Positions 56,231-63,818 of a stretch of 64,000 bases of DNA are shown here, piece by piece. Every line of letters begins with the position of its first letter. Position 1 is the first letter of the stretch. The stretch lies in assembly GCF_014207965.1 (NCBI RefSeq), contig NZ_JACHLM010000005.1:124001-188000 (forward strand), in the 5' to 3' direction. The translations under genes and the position numbers were made by a program. The DNA is from Brevundimonas bullata (lineage in GTDB: Bacteria; Pseudomonadota; Alphaproteobacteria; Caulobacterales; Caulobacteraceae). Below the pieces are notes generated by a model that saw nothing but the letters and a program-made list of their open reading frames with translations, was not told the origin of the DNA and made no database searches.

Positions 56231-58306
56231 TCAGAAGCGGGCGCGGACGCCCAACACCAGGTTACGGCCCCGTTGCGGCGCGGTCTCGGCTAGGAAGGAG
56301 GCGTGGTTCAGCGCCAGCTCGTCCAGCAGGTTGGTGCCGCGCAGGAAGACCTGCGACTTCACCCCGGCCAACTCCACGTCATAAGCCACGGTGGCGTTGA
56401 CCATGTTGTAGCCCGGCGTCTCGCTCTCGAAGGCGGCGATGTCGTTCTGCTTGAAGGTGCGGCTGTATTCCACATCGCCCGACCACGGGCCTGCGAAGGC
56501 CTCGGCCCGGACGCCCAGACGCGCCGCCGGGATGCGGGGCAGATTTCCGCCGTCGCCCTTCAGCTCGCCGCGCACATAGTCGCCGAAGACGCTGGCGGAC
56601 AGCCAGGGCGTCAGCTGCTGGCGCACCTCGCCTTCCAGACCCGTGAACGTCGCGTCGGCCTGGCTGTACTGGATCAGGCGGAAGTCCTCGAACTGGTCCA
56701 GGGTGCGGGCGAAGATGTAGTCGTCATAAACATAGTGATAGGCGCTGACCGAGGCCGTGGTGGACCCCGCCGTCTTGCGCAGGGTCAGCTCGAGGGCGTT
56801 GGCCGTTTCGACGTCCAGGCCGCTGTCGCCGATCTCGTATGTGTTGGTCGCCAGGTGGACGCCGTCGGCATAGAGCTCCTGCGCCGAGGGGGCGCGTTGC
56901 GAACGCGACAGCGACACCGCGCCCGACCAGCCGGGCATGAAGTGCCAGACCGCCGATCCCGAGATCGAGAAGGGCTTGTGCTCGGCGTCGGGCAGACCGA
57001 GGGCCGAGGCCTCCTGCCATTTCTGACGCAGGGCGCCCTCCAGATGCCAGTCGCCCAGTTCGTATTCCTCCATCACGAACAGGCCGGTGTTCTTGGTCGT
57101 GCTGGGAGCCAGGAAGCTTTCCTCCCCGACGGCGGCGAAGTCGCTCTTGCTCAGTTGCAGGCCGACCACGCCCTTGAAGCCGGCGATCGGCTTGTGCTGG
57201 GCCTCGATGCGGCCGTCATAGCCCTCGTTGGTGAAGGTGGTCGAGACGACGCCTTCTTCCAGTTCCTGATGCTGATAGTCGGTGTAGCCGGCGCGCAGGC
57301 GCACGTTCTCCATGCCGGGCAGGGGATCGCTCAGTTCGCCGCGCAGGTCGAGGCGGCGGCTCTTCAGCCGGACTTCGGGCACGCCGTGGTCGTGATCGTG
57401 CTCCTCGCCTTCCTCATGATCATGGCCGTCGTGGTCGTGATCGTCGTGACCGCCGCAATGCAGGTGGTCGCCATGCGGGTGGCAGCCCTCGTATTCATGG
57501 GTGTGCCCGGCCAGGCCGTAACGGCTGGTCTGTTCGGTATAGGCCGCGCCCAGATAGCCGCGCGAACCGATGTATGAGGCGCCGAGCGTCGCGGTCGAGG
57601 TCTCGTTGTAGGAACCGTCCAGACGCGGTTCGTCCCAGTCCGGCACCTTGTAGTCGTCGGCCTTGCGCGCCGCCGCCTCGATGCGGACGGCGAAGTTTCC
57701 ACCGCCGACCGTGGCCCCGACCACGCCGGCTTCCTCGTTGTCGACCGAGCCGCGACGGTATTCGACCACGCCCTCGCCGCCGTTGGCTGGCACGCGCGTC
57801 GGGATCTTCTTGTCCAGCAGGTTGACCGCCCCGCCGATGGCGCCGCCGCCGTAGAGCAGGGCCGAAGGGCCGCGCAGGATCTCGATGCCTTCCAGCAGCA
57901 GGGGCTCGCCGGAGATGGCATGGTCGGGCGAGACTTCGGAGGCGTCCATCAGGCCCGCGCCTTCGCTCAGCACCTTGACGCGGGGGGCGGCCTGACCGCG
58001 CACCACCGGGCGGCTGGCGCCGCCGCCGAAGGTGTCGGAGTTGACGCCGGGAATGCCGCTGAGGGTGTCGCCCAGGGTCGACTGGCGGCGGTGGACCAGT
58101 TCGTCGCCGCTCAGCAGGGCGACGTGCGAGCCTACGTCGTCGCCGGCACGGCCCAGGGGCAGGGCGCGGACCACCACATCGGCGATCTCGGTCGGCTCGT
58201 CCTGATGGGCGGTCTGGATGACGTCATCAGCCGCGAAGGCGGACGTCGAGAGGGCGGCGGCCCCGGCAGCGGTCAGCAGGAAGGTTTGAAGTCGCAAGGC
58301 ACGCAT
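56231..58306 (-). CDS. ZnuD-like zinc TonB-dependent receptor with His-rich loop
   Basis: An outer-membrane receptor of 691 residues. The signal peptide ends near SAFAAD. The plug has STLGDTLSGIPGVNSDTFGGGASRPVVRGQ and EGIEILRGPSALLYGGGAIGGAVN, characteristic of the ZnuD branch. A His/Asp/Glu-rich extracellular loop at about 264-309 contains over a dozen histidines (HTHEYEGCHPHGDHLH; HDHDGHDHEEGEEHDHDH), a metal-capture feature known from ZnuD. The barrel ends in LGVRARF. Upstream at 58329-58348 lies a Zur-like dyad. I infer zinc import derepressed by zinc starvation; copper or nickel is a less likely alternative. It diverges from a lipoprotein gene. Confidence 0.88.
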   Translation of the reverse strand: MRALRLQTFLLTAAGAAALSTSAFAADDVIQTAHQDEPTEIADVVVRALPLGRAGDDVGSHVALLSGDELVHRRQSTLGDTLSGIPGVNSDTFGGGASRPVVRGQAAPRVKVLSEGAGLMDASEVSPDHAISGEPLLLEGIEILRGPSALLYGGGAIGGAVNLLDKKIPTRVPANGGEGVVEYRRGSVDNEEAGVVGATVGGGNFAVRIEAAARKADDYKVPDWDEPRLDGSYNETSTATLGASYIGSRGYLGAAYTEQTSRYGLAGHTHEYEGCHPHGDHLHCGGHDDHDHDGHDHEEGEEHDHDHGVPEVRLKSRRLDLRGELSDPLPGMENVRLRAGYTDYQHQELEEGVVSTTFTNEGYDGRIEAQHKPIAGFKGVVGLQLSKSDFAAVGEESFLAPSTTKNTGLFVMEEYELGDWHLEGALRQKWQEASALGLPDAEHKPFSISGSAVWHFMPGWSGAVSLSRSQRAPSAQELYADGVHLATNTYEIGDSGLDVETANALELTLRKTAGSTTASVSAYHYVYDDYIFARTLDQFEDFRLIQYSQADATFTGLEGEVRQQLTPWLSASVFGDYVRGELKGDGGNLPRIPAARLGVRAEAFAGPWSGDVEYSRTFKQNDIAAFESETPGYNMVNATVAYDVELAGVKSQVFLRGTNLLDELALNHASFLAETAPQRGRNLVLGVRARF

Positions 58307-58328
58307 CCCCGTTACAATGTCGCGAACT

Positions 58329-58348
58329 TGATATGTTATAGTGTATCA
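58329..58348. promoter_or_regulatory. Zur-like box between ZnuD-like receptor and lipoprotein
   Basis: TGATATGTTATAGTGTATCA, with TGATA/TATCA arms and TGTTATA inside, resembling the alphaproteobacterial Zur pattern. It lies 22 bp upstream of the receptor ATG and 88 bp before the divergent lipoprotein gene. Confidence 0.6.
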
Positions 58349-58436
58349 CTACGCAACCGCCTCGCTGCATTTCCTTGCAAGCGGAGCCTTTGACGAAGAG
58401 CAGCGTTCGGACGGGACGCTCATAGAGAGGCTGTCG

Positions 58437-59294
58437 ATGACCCGTTCCGCCGTTGCGCTGCTGTCCTGTCTCGGCCTGACCGCCGCCGCCTGTTCGCAAG
58501 AGCCGGCGCCCGCGCCGACCGCCCCGATCGAGGCGCCGGCCGGCCCGCCCGCCGCCGCCGTCGGCTACGCCTGCGAAAGCGGCAAGGTCGTCACCGCCAC
58601 CTACCCGGACACGGAGACGGTGCGGGTGTCCTATGACGGTCGCGACTATGTCCTGGCCAGCGCCGTCTCGGCCAGCGGCGCGCGCTACGCCGGACAGGGG
58701 CTGGAGTGGTGGACCGCCAGCCGCGACGGGCAGGAAAGCGGAACCCTCAGCCGACTGGCGCCCAATGACACGACAGGCGGGACCATCATCGAGCGGTGCA
58801 GCCGCCCGGTCCCGGTTCTGGCCCCGTCTCCCGAGGCGCCCTGCGTCGCAACCAACCTGAGGCTGTCGGTCGAGGGCGGCGACGCGGGCATGGGCAATCG
58901 CGTCACCACCCTGGCCTTGCAGAATGCGGGGACGCAGGCATGCAGCCTGACCGGCTATCCCGGCGTGACGCTGGCCGATGCGAACGGCGGCGCTCTGACG
59001 ACCGTCCAGGCGGTGCACGAGCCCGGCAACTATTTTGCGAAGGGAACTGTGCCGACGCCGGTCTCGCTGGCTCCCCAGGCCAAGGCCTATTTCGATCTGG
59101 CCTGGAACGTCGTCCCGCATGAAGCCGAGGGCGAAAAGGCGTGTCCGGAGGCCAAGACCCTGCGCTTGACCACGCCCGGCGATACCGCCGTGGTCAGCCT
59201 GCCGCTGGCGCTCACGCCGTGCGGGAAGCAAGTTCGTGTCAGCCCGTTCCGCCCGGTGGCCGACGCCTCGGCCAGACCTGCCCCGGCGACCTGA
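58437..59294 (+). CDS. Lipoprotein with MliC-like and DUF4232-like domains
   Basis: A 285-residue probable lipoprotein. The signal MTRSAVALLSCLGLTAAAC ends in a lipobox-like LTAAAC (Cys19). An MliC-type lysozyme-inhibitor domain covers about 42-120: YACESGKVVTATYPDTETVRVSYDG, YAGQGLEWWTAS and the paired Cys in IIERCSRP. A second domain (about 133-275) has CVATNLRLSVEGGDAG and ACSLTGYPGVTLAD, resembling DUF4232. DUF4232 is better known from actinobacteria. The start is ATG 58437; a frame beginning at 58341 is longer but places the signal internally. It diverges from the zinc receptor across the Zur-like box. The function is probably envelope protection. Confidence 0.72.
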   Translation: MTRSAVALLSCLGLTAAACSQEPAPAPTAPIEAPAGPPAAAVGYACESGKVVTATYPDTETVRVSYDGRDYVLASAVSASGARYAGQGLEWWTASRDGQESGTLSRLAPNDTTGGTIIERCSRPVPVLAPSPEAPCVATNLRLSVEGGDAGMGNRVTTLALQNAGTQACSLTGYPGVTLADANGGALTTVQAVHEPGNYFAKGTVPTPVSLAPQAKAYFDLAWNVVPHEAEGEKACPEAKTLRLTTPGDTAVVSLPLALTPCGKQVRVSPFRPVADASARPAPAT

Positions 59295-59339
59295 AATCGG
59301 GGGTTCAAACCTGCCTGAATTCAGCGTAGCGGAGAAATC

Positions 59340-60542
59340 ATGACCCAGAGCACCAATACGGCCTTCTACGACCGCATCTCCGCCGAACTGACCGACATTG
59401 ACGCCCAGGGGCTGACCAAGCCCGAGCGCGTCATCGCCTCGCGCCAGGGACCCGTGATCTCGGTGAACGGTCGCGACGTCCTGAACTTCTGCGCCAACAA
59501 CTATCTCGGTCTGGCCGGCGACGAGCGCGTCACCCAGGCGGGCATCAGGGCGATGGAGAAGTGGGGCGCCGGCACGGCCTCGGTCCGCTTCATCTGCGGC
59601 ACGCTGGAAATCCATAAGGAACTGGAACGCGCCGTCGCCGACTACCTCGGCTTTGAAGATGCGATCCTGTTCGCCGCCGCCTTTGACGCCAACGGCGGCA
59701 TCTTCGAGCCCCTGTTCACCGAGGCCGACGCCATCGTCTCGGACAGCCTGAACCACGCCTCGATCATCGACGGCGTGCGCCTGTGCAAGGCCAAGCGCTA
59801 TCGTTTCGCCACCTCGGACATGGCCGACCTGGAGGCCCAGCTGAAGCAGGCCCGGGCCGACGGCGCGCGCGAGATCATCATCGCCACCGACGGCGCCTTC
59901 TCGATGGACGGCTACATCGCCAAGCTGAAGGACATCCGTGCCCTGGCCGACCAGTACGGCGCCCTGATCATGGTCGACGACTGCCACGCCACCGGCTTCA
60001 TGGGCGACAAGGGGCGGGGTTCCTACGCTCACTGCGGCGTCGAGGTGGACTTCGTCACCGGCACCTTCGGCAAGGCCCTGGGCGGCGCCATGGGCGGCTT
60101 CATCTGCGCCAAGGCCAATGTCGTGGCCCTGCTGAAGCAGCGCGCGCGGCCCTACCTCTTCTCCAACGCCCTGGCCCCCGCCGTCTGCGGCTCGTCGCTG
60201 GAGGCCATCCGCATCGCGGCGGGCGAAGAGGGCGACGCCCTGCGCAAGCAACTGTTCGCCAACGCCGCGCGCTTCCGCTCGGCCATGACCGAGGCGGGGT
60301 TCACCCTGCAACCGGGCGAGCACCCGATCATTCCCGTCATGCTGGGCGACGCCAAGCTGGCGCAGGACATGGCGGCGCGGATGCTGGAACTGGGCGTCTA
60401 TGTGATCGGCTTCAGCTTCCCGGTGGTCCCGCGCGGCCAGGCCCGCATCCGCACCCAGATGTCGGCGGCGCATACGTTTGAGCAGATCGACGCCGCCGTC
60501 GCCGCCTTCATCCAGGCCGGCAAGGAGTTGGGGGTCATCTGA
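59340..60542 (+). CDS. kbl: 2-amino-3-ketobutyrate CoA ligase (glycine C-acetyltransferase)
   Basis: Cleaves 2-amino-3-ketobutyrate with CoA to glycine and acetyl-CoA, the second step of threonine catabolism. A PLP-dependent alpha-oxoamine synthase of 400 residues. NFCANNYLGLAGD, GTASVRFICGTLEIHKELE, MVDDCHATGF (the PLP-pairing Asp) and VTGTFGKALGG with Schiff-base Lys245 are diagnostic. GCGGAGAAATC precedes ATG 59340. Its usual partner tdh lies 2.1 kb downstream on the same strand, separated by a minus-strand exosortase module, so the pair cannot be a simple contiguous operon here. Confidence 0.96.
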   Translation: MTQSTNTAFYDRISAELTDIDAQGLTKPERVIASRQGPVISVNGRDVLNFCANNYLGLAGDERVTQAGIRAMEKWGAGTASVRFICGTLEIHKELERAVADYLGFEDAILFAAAFDANGGIFEPLFTEADAIVSDSLNHASIIDGVRLCKAKRYRFATSDMADLEAQLKQARADGAREIIIATDGAFSMDGYIAKLKDIRALADQYGALIMVDDCHATGFMGDKGRGSYAHCGVEVDFVTGTFGKALGGAMGGFICAKANVVALLKQRARPYLFSNALAPAVCGSSLEAIRIAAGEEGDALRKQLFANAARFRSAMTEAGFTLQPGEHPIIPVMLGDAKLAQDMAARMLELGVYVIGFSFPVVPRGQARIRTQMSAAHTFEQIDAAVAAFIQAGKELGVI

Positions 60543-60554
60543 CCCCCAACCGAC

Positions 60555-61205
60555 CTACGACTTCAGGCTGTCGTCGGCCATGATGACCGAGCGGCCCGCC
60601 GGATTGAGCGCAGCCCAGAGCACCACTGCGGCGACCAGCGGCGCCACCGACATGCCGATATAGCGGCCGATGATGGCGATCTGCGCCAGGATGGGGTGCA
60701 GGGCCGGTTGATCCAGCGCCTGACGCGCGGCGGCGCTGGGCGGCGCCAGGGCAGGGTTCAACTGCGCCGCCAGGTCGCCCCAGATCAGGGACGCCAGCGA
60801 CAGGATGAACAGCAGCGTCAGGACCAGGGTCGTGATGATCGCCGCCTTGAGCGGCTTCTGCGTCCGCGGCGGCGCGGTCAGGAAGGCCAGCGCCAGGGGG
60901 AAGCCCAGCAGCAGCCGACGCAGCGAGGTATGGGGCACATCGTAGGCGATGGGGACGCCGCTGCTGGTCAGCCGCGTGCCGACGCTCCAGCTCCCGTCCG
61001 CCAGCACGGCGATCTCGCCCGACAGGCCGAAGAGGCGGAAGACCAGACCCGCCAGCGGGCGCAGGGCCGCCGCAAACAGGTCCGCGCCCCACAGCCACCA
61101 GATCGGCAGCACCAGAACGAAAAGACCCAGCGACCACAGGCCGAATCGACGCCGCGCGGCCTCTTCCGGGGTCTTGGCGCCGAGGGTTTCGAACCAGGCG
61201 GCCAT
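60555..61205 (-). CDS. Exosortase H-associated membrane protein
   Basis: A 216-residue inner-membrane protein. About four hydrophobic segments: 24-43 (LWSLGLFVLVLPIWWLWG), 100-112, 121-146 and 183-202. A soluble segment between the first and second (LFGLSGEIAVLADGSWSVG; DVPHTSLRRLLLGFPL) probably faces the periplasm. Its ATG overlaps the exosortase stop (TGATG), so it is the last gene of the module. Small membrane partners next to XrtH-type exosortases are known, but their function is not established. I assign it by position and topology, not by a diagnostic motif. Confidence 0.6.
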   Translation of the reverse strand: MAAWFETLGAKTPEEAARRRFGLWSLGLFVLVLPIWWLWGADLFAAALRPLAGLVFRLFGLSGEIAVLADGSWSVGTRLTSSGVPIAYDVPHTSLRRLLLGFPLALAFLTAPPRTQKPLKAAIITTLVLTLLFILSLASLIWGDLAAQLNPALAPPSAAARQALDQPALHPILAQIAIIGRYIGMSVAPLVAAVVLWAALNPAGRSVIMADDSLKS

Positions 61206-61747
61206 CAGGCGGCTTCCTCAGCGACGGTCTTGGGCGCATTGCCCGGCTGGCGGCTCTGCCAGCGGGTCCAGAAGAAGAAGACCAGCAGGCCCTCCAGCCC
61301 GATCATCGCGTCCCAGACGTAGTGGTGGAAGAACTCGAACATCGATTCAGAGCCACGCGACAGATACAGAAGGCTGATGATCCGCAGCAGGTTGACCAGT
61401 TGCAGGGCGATCACGCCGACGGCGGCGCCGATCAGGCCGTCGCGCAGACGCCCAGGGAAGGCCAGGATGGCGGCGATCAACAGGGCGCAGACCTCGACGG
61501 CATTACAGCCCGCCAGCACCTGAACCGCGCCGTGCCCGTCGGAGAAGCGCAGGATGTCGCCTTGCGCCTGAACTCGACCGTCAAACGGCGCGAGCACTAA
61601 GGCGCAGATGTCGACCAGAAGTTGGGTGAAGGGCTGGACGAACAGCCGTTCTGCCCACGGCGTGGCCAGAACGCTGAACAGGGTGATCGCCAGCAGGGCG
61701 AACAGACCCAGATACTGGACAGCAGGCGATTTGAAGAAACGCGGCAT
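61205..61747 (-). CDS. xrtH: Exosortase of the XrtH (IPTL-CTERM) type
   Basis: A polytopic membrane cysteine transpeptidase of 180 residues that processes C-terminally tagged exported proteins. The exosortase/archaeosortase triad is visible: Cys81 in AGCNAVEV, Arg122 in NLLRIISLLYL, and His141 or His142 in FEFFHHYVWD, each in or next to a predicted TM. The protein is short relative to the large EpsH-type exosortases, as expected for single-domain types. The start is ATG 61747 (MPRFFKSPAVQ); a GTG at 61792 would prepend a non-homologous stretch and overlap the upstream hairpin. Its presumed substrate, with a VPTLTEW tail, is encoded directly upstream; naming it XrtH rests on that pairing. Confidence 0.85.
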   Translation of the reverse strand: MPRFFKSPAVQYLGLFALLAITLFSVLATPWAERLFVQPFTQLLVDICALVLAPFDGRVQAQGDILRFSDGHGAVQVLAGCNAVEVCALLIAAILAFPGRLRDGLIGAAVGVIALQLVNLLRIISLLYLSRGSESMFEFFHHYVWDAMIGLEGLLVFFFWTRWQSRQPGNAPKTVAEEAA

Positions 61748-61769
61748 GGACTGTCGCCTGAAGTGCAGT

Positions 61770-61805
61770 GAAAAAAAGCAGGGGCGGACCACGAGGGCCC
61801 GCCCC
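61770..61805 (-). terminator. Hairpin between the substrate gene and the exosortase gene
   Basis: On the minus strand GGGGCGGGCC / GGTCCGCCCC (one G-U pair) with a 5-base loop, then TGCTTTTTTT. It lies just after the substrate stop and would attenuate transcription into xrtH. Confidence 0.82.
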
Positions 61806-61823
61806 GACCGTTATCTGATCCGA

Positions 61824-62435
61824 TCAGACCGTGCGGCGACGCTTGTGAATGGTCAAGGCGGCGAAACCGCCCAGAGCCGCCGTCAGCAGGATCATGGCCC
61901 ATTCCGTCAGGGTCGGGACGGGGGCGGGCGGCGGTGCATTGGTGATGGTGTAGCTCGGCATCGGCGACGGCATATCAACGGCGGCGCCGCCGCTGTTGAT
62001 CTCGAACATGGTCGGCGAATAGACGCCCTCGGTAGATGACGTCGTCACCAGCGACTTGTCGATCTTGATGCTGATGACGGCGCCGGCCGGGATGACGATG
62101 CCGTTCCTCAGTCGCAGTTGAACGCCCGAGTTCCAGGTCTGGCAGAAAACAAAGTCGCTCTGAGGCATGGTGACGCCGTTAAGCGTCGCCGTGATGTTGC
62201 TGTCGCACTGGTTGGTCGCGGCGGCCAGGACGAGCCCGTCAAACCGGGCGTAGAGCATGTGAGGCGCCGTGTTCACCAGGGTTTCGGTCGTAAACCGAAT
62301 GTCGACGTCGGTCGGTTGCGACGGAGCGGCGTTCGACAGGGTGACGCTGACGTTGGTCAGGGTTCCCGCCATGGTGGCGGTGGCGGCCATCGACAGGGCG
62401 GCCGCAGTAACGGCGGCGGCGATCATTTTCTTCAT
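61824..62435 (-). CDS. Exported protein with IPTL-CTERM-type sorting tail
   Basis: A 203-residue secreted protein and likely substrate of the adjacent exosortase. MKKMIAAAVTAAALSMAATATMAG is a signal peptide (cleavage near 23). The middle 140 residues are a beta-rich, Ser/Thr-rich domain with two cysteines (Cys77, Cys98) and no match I recognise. The tail is the classic tripartite sorting signal: a proline-rich spacer, VPTLTEW at 173-179, a hydrophobic segment (180-195), then the basic cluster KRRR (198-201). This matches the IPTL-CTERM pattern I-P-T-L-x-x-W with V for I. The start is ATG 62435; a GTG at 62465 would bury the signal. It is probably displayed on or released from the cell surface. 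Confidence 0.85.
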   Translation of the reverse strand: MKKMIAAAVTAAALSMAATATMAGTLTNVSVTLSNAAPSQPTDVDIRFTTETLVNTAPHMLYARFDGLVLAAATNQCDSNITATLNGVTMPQSDFVFCQTWNSGVQLRLRNGIVIPAGAVISIKIDKSLVTTSSTEGVYSPTMFEINSGGAAVDMPSPMPSYTITNAPPPAPVPTLTEWAMILLTAALGGFAALTIHKRRRTV

Positions 62436-62679
62436 GGGTTTTCGCAGGATGGGGTCTGAATCCACGTCGAGACCATCTCGCCGCCGATCTTCGAATCGCC
62501 GCTAGCTGATTCGCGTTCTTATAGCCAAGCTTGTTTGAGCGGGGGTGTCTCATTTTGCTACGGTAGGGCGCCAGGGCGAACGCAGCTGGCCGCTGATCTA
62601 AGCCGCCGGGCGCATGAACCGCTTGCGGTCCAGGCCAAGGCGGCCTAGCGGCTGCATCTGAGTAAAGGGAGCACCCACC

Positions 62680-63726
62680 ATGACCGCCACCATGAAGGCC
62701 CTGGCCAAGACTAAACCTGGCGTGGGCCTGGAACTGATCGAGGCGCCGATCCCCGTCGCGGGCGACGAGGACGTGCTGATCCGCGTCCACCGCACCGCCG
62801 TCTGCGGCACCGACATCCACATCTGGAACTGGGATGAGTGGTCGCAAAAGAACGTGCCCGTCCCCATGATCACCGGCCATGAGTTTGCGGGCGAGATCGT
62901 CGCCATCGGCAAGGACGTAGATCGCCGCCTGAAGATCGGCCAGCGCGTGTCGGCCGAGGGTCACGTCATCGACCTGAACTCCGAAGCGGCCCGCGCCGGT
63001 CACTTCCACCTGGACCCCGACACGCGCGGCATCGGCGTGAACCGCCAGGGCGCCTTCGCCGAGTTCGTGGTGGCCCCGGCCTTCAACGTGATCGAGCTGC
63101 CCGACGACGTGCCCTATGAGATCGGCTCGATCCTGGACCCCTTCGGCAACGCCGTGCACACGGCGCAGCAGTTCGACCTGCTGGGCGAGGACGTGCTGGT
63201 CACCGGCGCCGGCCCCATCGGCATGATGGCCGCCGCCGTGGCGCGCCACGCGGGCGCCCGCACCGTGGTCCTGACGGATATCAATGACTTCCGCCTGGAA
63301 CTTGCGCAAAAGGTTGCGCCTGGCGTGCGCACGGTGAACACCACCAAGGAAGACCTGCGCGACGTCATGCATGAGCTGGGCCTGAAGGTCGGCTTCGACG
63401 TGGCGCTGGAGATGTCGGGCTCGCCCATCGCCTTCAAGCAGTGCGTCGACACCCTGATCATGGGCGGCGGCATGGCCATGCTGGGCATCCCGTCAAAGCC
63501 GATGGAGACCGATTGGGGCGCGATCATCCTGAAGGCCCTGACCATCAAGGGCGTCTATGGGCGTGAGATGTTCACCACCTGGCGCAAGATGCTGGGCCTG
63601 CTGAAGGCCGGTCTGGACCTGACGCCGCTGATCACCCACCAGATGCCCTATCAGGACTTCGAGGCGGGCTTCGAGGCCATGCGCTCGGGCCAGTCGGGCA
63701 AGGTCGTCCTGAACTGGGCCGACTGA
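62680..63726 (+). CDS. tdh: L-threonine 3-dehydrogenase lacking the structural zinc cysteines
   Basis: Oxidises L-threonine to 2-amino-3-ketobutyrate with NAD. A medium-chain dehydrogenase of 348 residues, close to E. coli Tdh: VCGTDIHIWNWDEWSQ with catalytic-zinc Cys42, GHEFAGEIV with His67/Glu68, DPFGNAVHTAQQFDL, VTGAGPIGMMAAAVARH and YGREMFTTWRKM. In the lobe that normally holds four structural-zinc cysteines, the aligned positions are Asp98, Ser101, Ala104 and Asp112, so that site is lost. AAAGGGAGCACCCACC precedes ATG 62680. It completes the pathway with kbl, and a terminator follows. Confidence 0.94.
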   Translation: MTATMKALAKTKPGVGLELIEAPIPVAGDEDVLIRVHRTAVCGTDIHIWNWDEWSQKNVPVPMITGHEFAGEIVAIGKDVDRRLKIGQRVSAEGHVIDLNSEAARAGHFHLDPDTRGIGVNRQGAFAEFVVAPAFNVIELPDDVPYEIGSILDPFGNAVHTAQQFDLLGEDVLVTGAGPIGMMAAAVARHAGARTVVLTDINDFRLELAQKVAPGVRTVNTTKEDLRDVMHELGLKVGFDVALEMSGSPIAFKQCVDTLIMGGGMAMLGIPSKPMETDWGAIILKALTIKGVYGREMFTTWRKMLGLLKAGLDLTPLITHQMPYQDFEAGFEAMRSGQSGKVVLNWAD

Positions 63727-63747
63727 TCCGGACCTGAAGCGAACCGA

Positions 63748-63780
63748 AGGCCCCCTGACCGCAAGGCAGGGGGCTTTTTC
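63748..63780 (+). terminator. Rho-independent terminator after tdh
   Basis: An 8-bp stem GCCCCCTG / CAGGGGGC with a 9-base loop, then TTTTT. Confidence 0.88.
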
Positions 63781-63818
63781 GTGTCAGGCGCTCTCCGAAC
63801 CCGGGCGCGGTCGCCATT

